Source: Thermoplasmata archaeon
Lineage (GTDB): Archaea > Thermoplasmatota > Thermoplasmata > Thermoplasmatales > GCA-001856825
Length of the DNA stretch: 64,000 nt
Direction: 5' to 3'
Assembly: GCA_021797855.1 (NCBI GenBank)
Contig: JAJZYX010000004.1
Coordinates: 1-64,000, forward strand
Part shown: piece after piece, positions 24,409 through 32,779 of the stretch
How the letters are laid out: each line of letters begins with the position of its first letter
How positions within the stretch are numbered: position 1 is the stretch's first letter
Notes under the pieces: generated by a model
What the model saw: the letters and a program-made list of their open reading frames with translations, nothing else
Told to the model about the DNA's origin: nothing
Database searches by the model: none
Program-made: the position numbers and the translations under genes

Positions 24409-24468
24409 TCAGAAATCATCATCATCCTCGTCGTCTTCATCATCGTCCGGCCTTCTCTTGATCGACAT
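24409..24468 (-). CDS. Acidic 19-residue mini-ORF leading the acetyltransferase gene
   Basis: The reverse strand has GGGAGGTG, six nt later ATG at 24,468, and the frame MSIKRRPDDDEDDEDDDDF ending in TGA at 24,409-24,411. The acetyltransferase ATG follows four bases later. A TATA-like ACTTTAATAAACC lies about 24-27 nt before the ribosome site. Basic head and Asp/Glu tail, no known family. It could be a leader peptide, a tiny functional protein or a translational coupling device. Confidence 0.5.
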   Translation of the reverse strand: MSIKRRPDDDEDDEDDDDF

Positions 24469-24608
24469 CAGAGCACCTCCCACGGAGGGGGGATGGAGTT
24501 CGGTTTATTAAAGTGTTGTCATACGCATCTGAGACAGACCGTTTCATGAGATGATGGGGTGCATGTAAGGTCAAAAAAGAATTAATAGTCCGGGAAGTTG
24601 GTTCATCT

Positions 24609-25754
24609 ATGCATGAGGAGACGGTAATATGCCCAAACTGCGGAGCGGAGATACCTGTAACTACCGCTCTGAAGGAATCGATAGAAATGAGGGCCAACGA
24701 GTTGTACGAGACGCGGCTAAGGGCAGAGCTGGAGAAGAAGATGGCAGAGGAGAGGGAAAGGATGAAGCAGCAGATAGGGGAAGAATTCAGCTCCAGGCTT
24801 GCTGCGATGGAAGATGCAATAAACGTGAAAGACAAGCATCTCCAGGAAGCGAGGAAGATGGAGAGCGAGGAAAGGAGAAGGAGAATAGAAACTGAGGAGA
24901 GAATAAAGGAGCTGAGGCTGGCCTCAGAAAGGCAATTAGAGGAAGAGAGGGGAAAGATGAGGGAAGCCCTAAGGAGGGAGTATGACGAAGCTTACAATCT
25001 GGAAAAGCGTGAAAACCAGCAGAAGATAGAAGGGCTAATGAGGAAGGTGCAGGAACTTACTCAGAAGCTTGAGCAGGGATCACAGCAGGTTCAGGGCGAG
25101 GCGATGGAAGGCGAACTAGAGGACAGGCTGAGGAGTGCTTTCTCGTTAGATTCCATAGAACCTGTTCCGCAGGGTACAAAGGGGCCGGACCTGATACAGA
25201 CAGTCAGGAACTCTTCAGGCATGGAATCCGGAAGAATCGCCTGGGAGGCAAAGAGGACAAAGGAGTGGAACGATGAATGGATAGCAAAGCTAAAGGAGGA
25301 CCTGGTTAAATACAGGGCGGAGATAGGAATAATAGTTTCAAAGACACTTCCAAGGGAAATCAAAAATTTCGGGATGAGGGAAGGGATACTGATAAGTGAT
25401 TTTGAAAGTGCGATTCCCCTCGCCGGAATAGCAAGAAGCAATCTCATCGAGCTCGCAAGGCAAAAACGGTTGGGAGAGAGCGGAAGTGAGATGAAGGACA
25501 TTCTATACAGATACCTGACCAGCACGGAGTTCAGGCAAAGGGTCGAGGCAGTCGCCCAAGGTATCGTGAGTATGAGGGAGGAGTTGGAAACGGAGCGCAG
25601 ATCGATGGAGAGGCAATGGGCAAGGAGGACGAAAGAGATAGAGAGAACAATGATAAATTTTTCAGGGATGTTTGGGGACCTTCAGGGTATCCTGGGCACT
25701 GGTCTCCCTACGGTCAAGACTCTAGGGATATCGGACGAAGACGAGAGGGAGTGA
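24609..25754 (+). CDS. DUF2130 coiled-coil protein with N-terminal zinc finger
   Basis: A 381-residue protein. CPNCG at 8-12 is half of a zinc ribbon (no second pair follows), then a charged coiled coil (about 20-155), then the DUF2130 domain (about 165-340) with IAWEAKRTKEWNDEWIAKLK, then YRAEIGIIVSK, a segment resembling PD-(D/E)xK nuclease folds (E-x-K and later Lys). The C-terminus is again helical. Function unknown; a nuclease or DNA-structure role is an inference. It has its own promoter region after the divergent mini-ORF. Confidence 0.8.
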   Translation: MHEETVICPNCGAEIPVTTALKESIEMRANELYETRLRAELEKKMAEERERMKQQIGEEFSSRLAAMEDAINVKDKHLQEARKMESEERRRRIETEERIKELRLASERQLEEERGKMREALRREYDEAYNLEKRENQQKIEGLMRKVQELTQKLEQGSQQVQGEAMEGELEDRLRSAFSLDSIEPVPQGTKGPDLIQTVRNSSGMESGRIAWEAKRTKEWNDEWIAKLKEDLVKYRAEIGIIVSKTLPREIKNFGMREGILISDFESAIPLAGIARSNLIELARQKRLGESGSEMKDILYRYLTSTEFRQRVEAVAQGIVSMREELETERRSMERQWARRTKEIERTMINFSGMFGDLQGILGTGLPTVKTLGISDEDERE

Positions 25755-25786
25755 AGCGGGATAAATCTCCGATCTTCAGGTTCCCC

Positions 25787-26365
25787 CTATTTCCTGTAAG
25801 AGAGGCCCATCAAAAAGGCTCCGTATCCTACTCCCCATAAAAGGAAGGGGTAAACAACCAATCTTTCCCACCCTCCAGCGCCGAAGAGTGAGTTGCCGTA
25901 AAGTACCGGCAGGGCTATGGCAAGATATGAGATAATGCCCAATACCACGGACACGAATTTAAACGGAGATGTTTCATACCTGTAGGCATATATTGCGGTG
26001 AGAGGTCCCAGTATGAAGGTGAAAAACGACACATAACCGTGTATAGCCCCGAAGTGTTCGTTGAAGACCCCCACCAAAAGAGCACCCAATCCAGTAAGTG
26101 CGATCAGGACCGGAAATATTTTGGCGTCGAAGCCCTTGTAAACGAAATAAGAAGATATGATGACAGCGATGCCCAGGAAGGATATGGAAGAGTCAAACAG
26201 CATGCCCGTCGATCCAACTCCAAGGTCACTGATGTAGTTGTTGGCAATGCTGTAGTGTGGGTAAAGTGATTCAGCTATAAACATCGTTATCACAAATTGT
26301 ACTGAGAATACGAAAAGGAGGATGCCGGCGATGTTCAGGCTCCTGCTGGAAGCTATCTTAAGCAT
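25787..26365 (-). CDS. DUF998 membrane protein
   Basis: A 192-residue protein with six predicted transmembrane helices. The N-terminal helix and loop NYISDLGVGSTGMLFDSSI is the hallmark of DUF998, and HGYVSFFTFILGPLTAIYA follows. Function unknown. Convergent with the DUF2130 gene, with 32 bases between their ends; transcribed away from the hydrolase gene. Confidence 0.8.
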   Translation of the reverse strand: MLKIASSRSLNIAGILLFVFSVQFVITMFIAESLYPHYSIANNYISDLGVGSTGMLFDSSISFLGIAVIISSYFVYKGFDAKIFPVLIALTGLGALLVGVFNEHFGAIHGYVSFFTFILGPLTAIYAYRYETSPFKFVSVVLGIISYLAIALPVLYGNSLFGAGGWERLVVYPFLLWGVGYGAFLMGLSYRK

Positions 26366-26445
26366 AGTAGAGTATGATTTTAACCCCTTATAAAGGTAGT
26401 GGAGGAATTAGAGTAAGGATTTATTGCGTAAGTTTATATCACCCA

Positions 26446-27153
26446 GTGATCAGGAAAAGTTTCAAGTCATCTCATGGTACGGTATCGTACATAGAAAGGG
26501 ATGGCCCCATACCCGTGATATTCCTCCACGGCCTCGGCGGCACAGGTAACTCTTGGATCAAACTATCCCAGTATATGGACTCTGAGTTCGGGCTCTATTT
26601 CCTCGATCTCCTTGGGCACGGCAGATCTGAGAAGAGGGAAATGGAGTACACAGTTTCCGTCCAGGAGGACGTCATTGAGGAATTCGCTCGCGAAAAGCAT
26701 CTGGAGGAATACTCTTTGATGGGTAATTCCTACGGAGGGTGGATTGCCATGCGTTTTTCCGTCGACAGGCAACTTCCATCGCATTTAGTTCTCGAAGATA
26801 GCGCAGGGATAAACAGAACATTCGGAGAAACTGACGAAGAGAGGAGAAGACAGTTCGTGAAAATGGTGGTAAAAAGCAACTCGATGAATTCTGAGTATGT
26901 CATCGACAACATAGTCAGGAACAATGCCAACCCAGTATGGAAAATGAAGGAGTCTGAATTGCGGGGGCTTAAAGTAAAAACCCTCATAATCTGGGGCAAG
27001 GATGATACGGTGATTCCAATAGAACACGGTTTGCGCCTCAAGGAACTCATTCCTTCATGCGTATTTCAGGAGATAGATGGAGGGGGGCATGTTCCTCATG
27101 TTCGTAAACCGGAGCAGGTCGCAGGCCTTGTCAACAGCTTTTTGAAATCTTGA
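26446..27153 (+). CDS. Alpha/beta-hydrolase
   Basis: A protein of about 235 residues with the alpha/beta-hydrolase fold. IFLHGLGGTGNSW gives the oxyanion loop, MGNSYGGW the nucleophile Ser, IIWGKDDTVIP the acid Asp, and GGGHVPHVRKPEQV the catalytic His. Substrate unknown; esterases, C-C hydrolases and peptidases share this pattern. The frame is open from ATG 26,374, but that segment holds TATA-like boxes; GTG at 26,446 gives a start (VIRKSFKSSHGTVSY) usual for the family. The start remains uncertain. Confidence 0.85.
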   Translation: MIRKSFKSSHGTVSYIERDGPIPVIFLHGLGGTGNSWIKLSQYMDSEFGLYFLDLLGHGRSEKREMEYTVSVQEDVIEEFAREKHLEEYSLMGNSYGGWIAMRFSVDRQLPSHLVLEDSAGINRTFGETDEERRRQFVKMVVKSNSMNSEYVIDNIVRNNANPVWKMKESELRGLKVKTLIIWGKDDTVIPIEHGLRLKELIPSCVFQEIDGGGHVPHVRKPEQVAGLVNSFLKS

Positions 27154-27170
27154 TTTCCAGAAAACCAGAA

Positions 27171-27182
27171 ATCTTATATTCC
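27171..27182 (+). promoter_or_regulatory. TATA-like box
   Basis: ATCTTATATTCC is centred about 25 nt before the ATG at 27,201, so that start is probably leaderless. Confidence 0.45.
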
Positions 27183-27200
27183 TGAAATCTATACATTACT

Positions 27201-27659
27201 ATGGCAGATAAGAAAAAGGAAAGCGGAGACGAAGATACGGAAAATATATCAATTAAGGGCGTACAGAGGAGGGTATATGAAAGGGTCAAAAAACTGGCAA
27301 ATGAGACTGGAAGGACGGTGGGAGAACTGACAAACGATGCCTTCAAGGTCCTGATATCTGCAGCAGAGGAGACAAGAAAGGTGGGGGAGGAGTTCATCAA
27401 CGCCGTCAGGGATTCAAGGGTGACATATGTCCAGGACCTCAATTCTATAGAAATATCTGGAAGCGAACTGGCAAAGAACAACAGAAAAGTTGCTTTCAGG
27501 AACATCCAAAATCTTGTGCTGAAGGATATCACAGAATCTGATTTTGACAGGTATGTTGAATCTCTTGTAAACGTGAAGTTTCTGGAAGTTCCGAAAAGTG
27601 TCTCAAAGTTCAAGGTGCTTGAGAGGGCGAAGTACGTGGACAACATAAAGTTCACGTGA
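27201..27659 (+). CDS. Unknown protein with ribbon-helix-helix-like N-terminus
   Basis: A 152-residue protein that I do not recognise. After a charged head (1-15) comes ISIKGVQRRVYERVKKLANE, then TGRTVGELTNDAFKVLI, which has the pattern of a ribbon-helix-helix DNA-binding unit (short strand, two helices). The rest (60-152) is a mixed helical/strand domain with SRVTYVQDLNSIEISGSELAKNN and several Lys-rich segments. It could be a small regulator; it has its own promoter, and the hydrolase and TauE genes lie on either side. Confidence 0.65.
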   Translation: MADKKKESGDEDTENISIKGVQRRVYERVKKLANETGRTVGELTNDAFKVLISAAEETRKVGEEFINAVRDSRVTYVQDLNSIEISGSELAKNNRKVAFRNIQNLVLKDITESDFDRYVESLVNVKFLEVPKSVSKFKVLERAKYVDNIKFT

Positions 27660-27699
27660 GCTTAAGCAAAATTAATCTCCATTGTCCAGATTAACCTCG

Positions 27700-28554
27700 G
27701 TGTTTGACTTAACCATTTCCTACATTTTATTAATTTTAATCACAGCAGTTTTTGCTGGGATCATAGGATCGATGGCAGGTCTGGGTGGGGGTGTTCTCAT
27801 TGTGCCATTCCTCACCCTTTACTTTCACGTCCCGGTATCTCTTGCAATAGGTGCCTCGATAATTTCCGTCATCGCTACGTCAAGCGGTTCTGCTTCCGCT
27901 TACGTCAAAGACAGGATATCCAACATTAGGGTTGGAACATTTCTTGTTCTTTTCACCACCACAGGAGCTATAGTAGGGGCTTTCCTCGAACACATAGCGC
28001 CAACAAGAATTATCTACCTCGTATTCGGCACGGTCCTTCTCATATCAATCCTGCCACTTCTGAAGAGGATGGGGGAGGTCAATCAGCCAAGCAACGTGAA
28101 GAACGATCCGATAGCTGAGAAACTCTCACTCAACTCTCACTATCACAATATGGAACTTGGCAGAGAAGTCGGATACAACGTAGCAGGCGTTAAGAGCGGT
28201 TCTGCAATGATGTTCGTGGCAGGCGTCCTATCAGGTCTTCTAGGGATAGGTTCCGGAGTCTTCAAGGTAATAGCCATGGATACGTTCATGAAGCTTCCGA
28301 TAAAGGTCTCAACAACTACATCAAATTTCATGATAGGGATGACGGCTGCGGCCAGTGCTGGGATATACTTCTTCAACGGATATGTAAATCCCTACATTTC
28401 TGCCCCAGTGGCAGTTGGAGTCCTGATAGGGGCAGTGCTTGGTGCAAGGCTTTTGGTGAAGACAAGGGGATCGACGGTGAGGATCATCTTTGCTGTAATA
28501 ATAGTGGTTGTCGCTGTAGAGATGCTTCTTAACGGGGTGGGAATACGGGTATAG
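27700..28554 (+). CDS. TauE/SafE-family (COG0730) membrane permease
   Basis: A 284-residue membrane protein with about eight helices and the twin repeats of the family: GIIGSMAGLGGGVLIVPFL (near the N-terminus) and VAGVLSGLLGIGSGVFKVIAM (middle). Relatives export sulfite, sulfoacetate or other organic anions. GTG at 27,700 fits a leaderless start behind CTTAAGCAAAATTAA (27,661-27,675); the frame is open back to 27,682. The next gene encodes DUF1634, a usual neighbour. Confidence 0.88.
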   Translation: MFDLTISYILLILITAVFAGIIGSMAGLGGGVLIVPFLTLYFHVPVSLAIGASIISVIATSSGSASAYVKDRISNIRVGTFLVLFTTTGAIVGAFLEHIAPTRIIYLVFGTVLLISILPLLKRMGEVNQPSNVKNDPIAEKLSLNSHYHNMELGREVGYNVAGVKSGSAMMFVAGVLSGLLGIGSGVFKVIAMDTFMKLPIKVSTTTSNFMIGMTAAASAGIYFFNGYVNPYISAPVAVGVLIGAVLGARLLVKTRGSTVRIIFAVIIVVVAVEMLLNGVGIRV

Positions 28555-28649
28555 AATCTGGCATAAGGGAAAAAGAGATAGAGCGGGAAAAGGAAGAAGA
28601 GGAAGACATTTCTTCGAAGATACTCCCCTTATATCTCATATGGAGCGTC

Positions 28650-28991
28650 TTGATATCACTCGCCGTAATAGTAATCGGAGTTGTTGAATACGTTATAATT
28701 GGCAATACCGGTTACTTGAAAGTTCCACTGGACGTACTGATTAAGTCTGGGGGGCCATCAACAAATGTGTTCCCCCACTACCTTGGGGCTATTGCGTACG
28801 GAGTGCTTCAGTTCAAATCTTTCGGGATAATACAGCTCGGAATACTGCTGCTGATCCTCTCCCCTATCGGTAGGATATTCCTACAAATATTGATATATGC
28901 GAAGGAGAGAGACCGCGCGTTCATAGCAATCGCCGCCACAGTCTTCGTGATTCTCCTCATTTCTCTATACCTTTCGAGATACATCGCGTAG
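28650..28991 (+). CDS. DUF1634 membrane protein, true start unclear
   Basis: A small membrane protein with three helices, matching DUF1634, which accompanies TauE/SafE permeases (central segment ILLLILSPIGRIFLQILIYA, then KERDRAFIAI). The first usable start codon in frame is TTG at 28,650, inside the first helix. The frame is open back to 28,533, overlapping the TauE stop, and that part (ESGIREKEIEREKEEEEDIS) looks like a normal charged cytoplasmic head. No ATG, GTG or TTG exists there. ATA at 28,551 or a frameshift from the TauE frame are possible. Confidence 0.75.
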   Translation: MISLAVIVIGVVEYVIIGNTGYLKVPLDVLIKSGGPSTNVFPHYLGAIAYGVLQFKSFGIIQLGILLLILSPIGRIFLQILIYAKERDRAFIAIAATVFVILLISLYLSRYIA

Positions 28992-29099
28992 GTGCCTGTG
29001 ATCTCAAGCGGATAGGGGAGGAGTTCAGCCAAACATAAGGCAGACTCACGGTCAGAATGCGAATTGCGAAGACCTCGACATAAAGCTTGTCTTCTCTCC

Positions 29100-29579
29100 C
29101 TATTCCAGTTTCTTTCCGTATATTGACAGGATGCTCCTCATCCCCAGACTGGTGTAGAACTTGTGTGCGAGCAGATTCTCTGAGGGGAACTCCACTGTAA
29201 CAATATTGCAGCTCTTCCCCTTCTCTTTCTCTATCAGCACATCAAGCATCCTCTTTCCCAATCCGCTCTTCCTGAACTCCGGAAGGAGGTATATCTCCGT
29301 GACCCTCAGCTCCTTCCCAGGCTGATAGAAGGGCCTATTGAGAATCTCCCCCATGATGACACCAACTATCTTCTTCTTATAGTCAGCGACCAGAACGTCT
29401 CTGGTCTCCATTTTTATTGCGCTCTCAAGGTACTCAGCAACGTTCTTCTCCAGATCAGGAGAGACGCTGAAAAGCGGATCATGTTCAGAATTGAATTTCT
29501 TGAGTCTCACGACTAAATTCGTGGCATCCTTCAAATCTTCTTTCCTGAGGTCTCTTATCCTTATCTCTTCCATTTTCAT
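29100..29579 (-). CDS. GNAT-family N-acetyltransferase
   Basis: A 159-residue GNAT protein. The acetyl-CoA site reads EIYLLPEFRKSGLGKRMLDVL (RxxGxG variant) and the family end ENLLAHKFYTSLGMRS follows. Substrate unknown. Its ATG overlaps the stop of the malic enzyme gene by four bases, so the two are co-transcribed; protein or small-metabolite acetylation linked to central carbon metabolism is only a guess. Confidence 0.85.
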   Translation of the reverse strand: MKMEEIRIRDLRKEDLKDATNLVVRLKKFNSEHDPLFSVSPDLEKNVAEYLESAIKMETRDVLVADYKKKIVGVIMGEILNRPFYQPGKELRVTEIYLLPEFRKSGLGKRMLDVLIEKEKGKSCNIVTVEFPSENLLAHKFYTSLGMRSILSIYGKKLE

Positions 29580-30910
29580 TTCACCCCCTTAATAAGTCCC
29601 TGGCCCATCATTTTTTCTATCATTTCCCTGTTGCCTGATATTATCTCCTTGGCTCTGGAATAAAACTCCTGCTGACTTTTCCTTACCCTTGCAAGGTTCT
29701 CCTTCACTCCCTCGTCAGCTATCGCTGCTGCAACTCTCGGAAACACTTCCCATTCTTCCATGGTTGGGATTATGTAGTCACTGCTTATCCCTCTCTCTTC
29801 CGCGAACAATGCCAGTTCTTTTGATGCCCTGACGACCATCTGTTCGTTGATTTTCTTCACCCTCGCGTCAAGTGCTCCCCTGAAAACCCCTGGAAAAACG
29901 AGGCTATTGTTGACCTGATTTGGGAAATCAGACCTACCGGTCCCCACGATCTCAGCGCCATATTCCTTGGCCTCGTTTGGCCATATCTCTGGAACAGGAT
30001 TTGCCAACGCAAAGACAATTGCCCGTCTTTCCATCCTCTTGATCCATTCTCCCTTTATGACTCCTGGGCCGGGTTTTGATGCGGCAATAACAACGTCTGC
30101 CCCATCCATCGCATCCTTAATGTCACCACTGATCCTTCTCCTGTTTGTTCTGATGCCAAGGTCGTACTTCCAGGGGTTGTTCCTCATGAGAGAGTCCATG
30201 TCCTCCCTTTCGGGGTGCAGTATTCCATGTGAATCAACAGCAGTGATATTTCCTATGTCAAATCCGGCAGCCTCAAAGAGCTTTATCGTCGCGATGTTCG
30301 CAGCACCTGACCCAACGACCACGATCTTAGTATCCCTCTCATTCCTTCCTGTCAGCTTTAGTGCGTTAAGCAGTCCCGCTAGTGTTGCTCCAGCGGTACC
30401 GAGTTGATCGTCGTGCCACACGGGTATGTTCATCTCTTTTCTAAGGGTCTCCAGAAGGTAGAAACACTTCGGCGACTCGATATCTTCTAGATTGATGCCC
30501 CCGAACGCGGGTTCTATTGCCTTCACGACACTGGCTATCTGCTCCCTTTCATGAACGTTCACAGGGATGGGTATTGCATCGACCCCTCCCAGATACTTGA
30601 AAATGAGCCCCTTCCCTTCCATGACTGGCAGGGATGCCTCTGGTCCTACGTTCCCAAGTCCTAGAACCCTGGTCCCATCTGTCACTATTGCTACCGTATT
30701 CCATCTCCAGGTCATGTCGAACGAAAGGTCCTTATTTCTCGCTATTTCCAGCGAAACTGCAGCGACGCCGGGTGTATACCATACCGAAAAGTCACTCAGG
30801 CTTCTAACAGGGACCTTAGGCATGGTCTGTATCTTTCCTAGATATTCTCTGGAGTACTTGATGGCAAGTTCTGAAAAATTCTCACCACCAGTTTCCCCCT
30901 CATTTCTCAT
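29576..30910 (-). CDS. maeB: NAD(P)-dependent malic enzyme
   Basis: A 444-residue malate dehydrogenase (decarboxylating). The malic N-domain has VWYTPGVAAVSLEIA and TDGTRVLGLGNVGPEA (Tyr and metal/substrate contacts), PVWHDDQLGTAGATLAGLLN binds the metal, and the NAD domain has IVVVGSGAANIATIKLFEAAG. ALANPVPEIWPNEA closes the fold. It converts malate to pyruvate and CO2. No phosphotransacetylase domain is attached, unlike the long MaeB form. Probably leaderless (TATA-like CATTTAACATC on the reverse strand at 30,929-30,940). Confidence 0.95.
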   Translation of the reverse strand: MRNEGETGGENFSELAIKYSREYLGKIQTMPKVPVRSLSDFSVWYTPGVAAVSLEIARNKDLSFDMTWRWNTVAIVTDGTRVLGLGNVGPEASLPVMEGKGLIFKYLGGVDAIPIPVNVHEREQIASVVKAIEPAFGGINLEDIESPKCFYLLETLRKEMNIPVWHDDQLGTAGATLAGLLNALKLTGRNERDTKIVVVGSGAANIATIKLFEAAGFDIGNITAVDSHGILHPEREDMDSLMRNNPWKYDLGIRTNRRRISGDIKDAMDGADVVIAASKPGPGVIKGEWIKRMERRAIVFALANPVPEIWPNEAKEYGAEIVGTGRSDFPNQVNNSLVFPGVFRGALDARVKKINEQMVVRASKELALFAEERGISSDYIIPTMEEWEVFPRVAAAIADEGVKENLARVRKSQQEFYSRAKEIISGNREMIEKMMGQGLIKGVK

Positions 30911-30977
30911 ATTACCGTATCAATAACGAGATGTTAAATGTTGTCAGGAGTCCACGCAGGACCGGATTTTGTTTCAA

Positions 30978-30986
30978 TTTTTAAAG
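30978..30986 (+). promoter_or_regulatory. TATA-like box of the zinc-ribbon/SPFH operon
   Basis: TTTTTAAAG is centred 24 nt before GTG at 31,006 and supports that start over the TTG at 30,988. Confidence 0.45.
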
Positions 30987-31005
30987 CTTGAACGAAGGCT
31001 TAAGC

Positions 31006-31617
31006 GTGGAAGACCAAAGAGCTGCCGCAGGGGAATCAATGCAAGGAGAAATATTATGTAGAAAGTATTTAGATTATGTTTCCTATCACAAGACCATGGC
31101 GGATTTAAGGGATCAGGTCGTTGAGGATAGAGGTATAATCAAGAAGATTCAACTTCTGTTCCCGGGTTATCACGGATACAGGATAAACGAAGATTTGAGG
31201 GATGCGGATGTGATCCTCAAGGACGAGCTCTACAAGAAGATGCTTGATGTCATAGCGAAACTCAAGACAGGCGAGAGCTCGCTCGTGAGTGCAGGACAGT
31301 TCAAGGGACTGGAGGCAATCGGAGCCTTAAGGTCCAGGATGCAAACAGCAGCAGAGGACGTGAAACACCATAGTGCTGGCTATTCCGGCATTTCCGCACC
31401 AATAAAAGTTGACGCGAAGAAAATTTCCGCCCTTTATGATTTAGACATGAAGATCTTTGACCAGATTCAGAGCCTCCAGAGGGGAGTTTCTGATTTTGTT
31501 AGCAAATGCGCTTCAGGGAGCATAGATCAATCCAAGCTGCAGGAGATCGATGCGGTAATTTCGTCTATAACGGACTTGAACAACAGCAGAGAAAACCTCC
31601 TGTATGGGGGTGTTTAA
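31006..31617 (+). CDS. Unknown helical protein heading the SPFH/zinc-ribbon operon
   Basis: A protein of about 203 residues of no family I recognise. It looks almost entirely helical: a first segment to about residue 75 (including YLDYVSYHKTMADLRDQVVE), a middle part with amphipathic repeats, and a last helical hairpin (about 145-200). No signal peptide or transmembrane helix. Its stop touches the next ATG (TAA ATG), and GGGGGTG at its 3' end is the ribosome site for that gene. Likely a structural or adaptor partner of the two following proteins. Confidence 0.65.
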   Translation: MEDQRAAAGESMQGEILCRKYLDYVSYHKTMADLRDQVVEDRGIIKKIQLLFPGYHGYRINEDLRDADVILKDELYKKMLDVIAKLKTGESSLVSAGQFKGLEAIGALRSRMQTAAEDVKHHSAGYSGISAPIKVDAKKISALYDLDMKIFDQIQSLQRGVSDFVSKCASGSIDQSKLQEIDAVISSITDLNNSRENLLYGGV

Positions 31618-32778
31618 ATGGTATTCGGCAAGAAGGGTGGTGATATACCCTCGAAGGGAGGGAGCGTTTTCGGTTCAACTACATTCGAGTGGGAAGATCA
31701 GTTCAAACAGGGGAACATCATGTGGAAGGTCCCCAGGCTCATCAGACTGAACGACAACGTCGTTGTGAGGGAAGATGAAACCGCAGTCTTCTTCAGGGAT
31801 GGGAAGGCTATTTGGTACATCGACAAACCGGGGAGGTATGCACTCACAGACCTCAACGCTCCAATTGTGGGAGGACTTGTCAAGGCGCTAACAGGAATCC
31901 AGCAACAGGCTTACGTCTATTACCTCCAGAGGAGAATAATAGATGGCAAATTCGGGTCAAAGGAACCTTACGCCTTCAGGGACAAGGATTTCGATATAGT
32001 CATGCTGAGACTCTTCGGTGATATGAGGTACAGGATATCAGACCCATCCATCTTCATCAACCAATTTGTGGGTACCTTCAACGCAGAGACAAGCGCTGAT
32101 GTCGAGAGCAGAATAAGGGATCAGGTAGTACTGCTTATATACAACATCCTAGGAAAGATGAAGGATCAGGGAGTCTCGGTCCTTGACCTTCCCTCAAACC
32201 TGTTGAACATAGAGGAGGCCGTGCTCGCTTCTTCAAAGGCAGCCTTTGATCAGTACGGAATTGAAATTAACAAGATATCCGGACTCAACATCTCGCTTCC
32301 GGAAGCAGTGCAGAAGGCGATTGATACCCGTTCAAGCATGAAGGTTGTAGGCGCAAACTATCTTCAGTTTCAGGCGGGTCAGGCGATGGTCGATGCCGCC
32401 AAGAACCCTGGCGGGACTGCTGGTGCCGGAGTAGGACTTGGAATGGGTCTCGGTGCAGGCGCAGGAATGGCGTATCCAATGGCATCCAATATAACGCAGG
32501 GGATGAGCCAGCAGCCCCCCCAACAGGAGAGGAAGGTGAAGAAGTGTCCGAAGTGCCAGACGGAGGTAGACGAGAACGCGAAATTCTGCCCGTCATGCGG
32601 GTATAATTTTGAGTCAGACCAGTTGATGAAATGCCCGAGCTGTGGAAAGGATATCCCCAAAACCTCAAAGTTCTGCCCTGAGTGCGGGAAGCCGATAGTA
32701 ACAAAATGCCTGAAGTGCGGAACTGAAATTCCAGCTGGGGCTAAGTTCTGTCCAAATTGCGGAGAAAAGGTGGTATGA
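31618..32778 (+). CDS. SPFH / virion-core-like protein with three C-terminal zinc ribbons
   Basis: A 386-residue protein. The N-terminal region (about 1-260) matches the YdjI/COG4260 group of SPFH-type proteins: TFEWEDQFKQGNIMWKVPRL, then VVVREDETAVFFRDGKAIW, and ISDPSIFINQFVG. A Gly/Ala-rich linker (about 262-300) is followed by three double-CxxC zinc ribbons (about 307-330, 336-358, 362-384). Relatives bind membranes or assemble rings in stress responses; B. subtilis YdjI works with zinc-ribbon partners and PspA. No transmembrane helix is seen. Confidence 0.8.
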   Translation: MVFGKKGGDIPSKGGSVFGSTTFEWEDQFKQGNIMWKVPRLIRLNDNVVVREDETAVFFRDGKAIWYIDKPGRYALTDLNAPIVGGLVKALTGIQQQAYVYYLQRRIIDGKFGSKEPYAFRDKDFDIVMLRLFGDMRYRISDPSIFINQFVGTFNAETSADVESRIRDQVVLLIYNILGKMKDQGVSVLDLPSNLLNIEEAVLASSKAAFDQYGIEINKISGLNISLPEAVQKAIDTRSSMKVVGANYLQFQAGQAMVDAAKNPGGTAGAGVGLGMGLGAGAGMAYPMASNITQGMSQQPPQQERKVKKCPKCQTEVDENAKFCPSCGYNFESDQLMKCPSCGKDIPKTSKFCPECGKPIVTKCLKCGTEIPAGAKFCPNCGEKVV

Positions 32779-32779
32779 G

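Noticed and set aside
24405-24443. Longer N-terminus of the RimI-like protein (Met/Thr-rich)
   Set aside because: It is the out-of-frame reading of the acidic mini-ORF codons and has no counterpart in the family.
24411-24455. GAT/GAC-rich tract as a microsatellite
   Set aside because: The codons vary (GAT, GAC, GAA, GAG) in phase, as expected for encoded Asp/Glu, and the tract lies in a framed mini-ORF.
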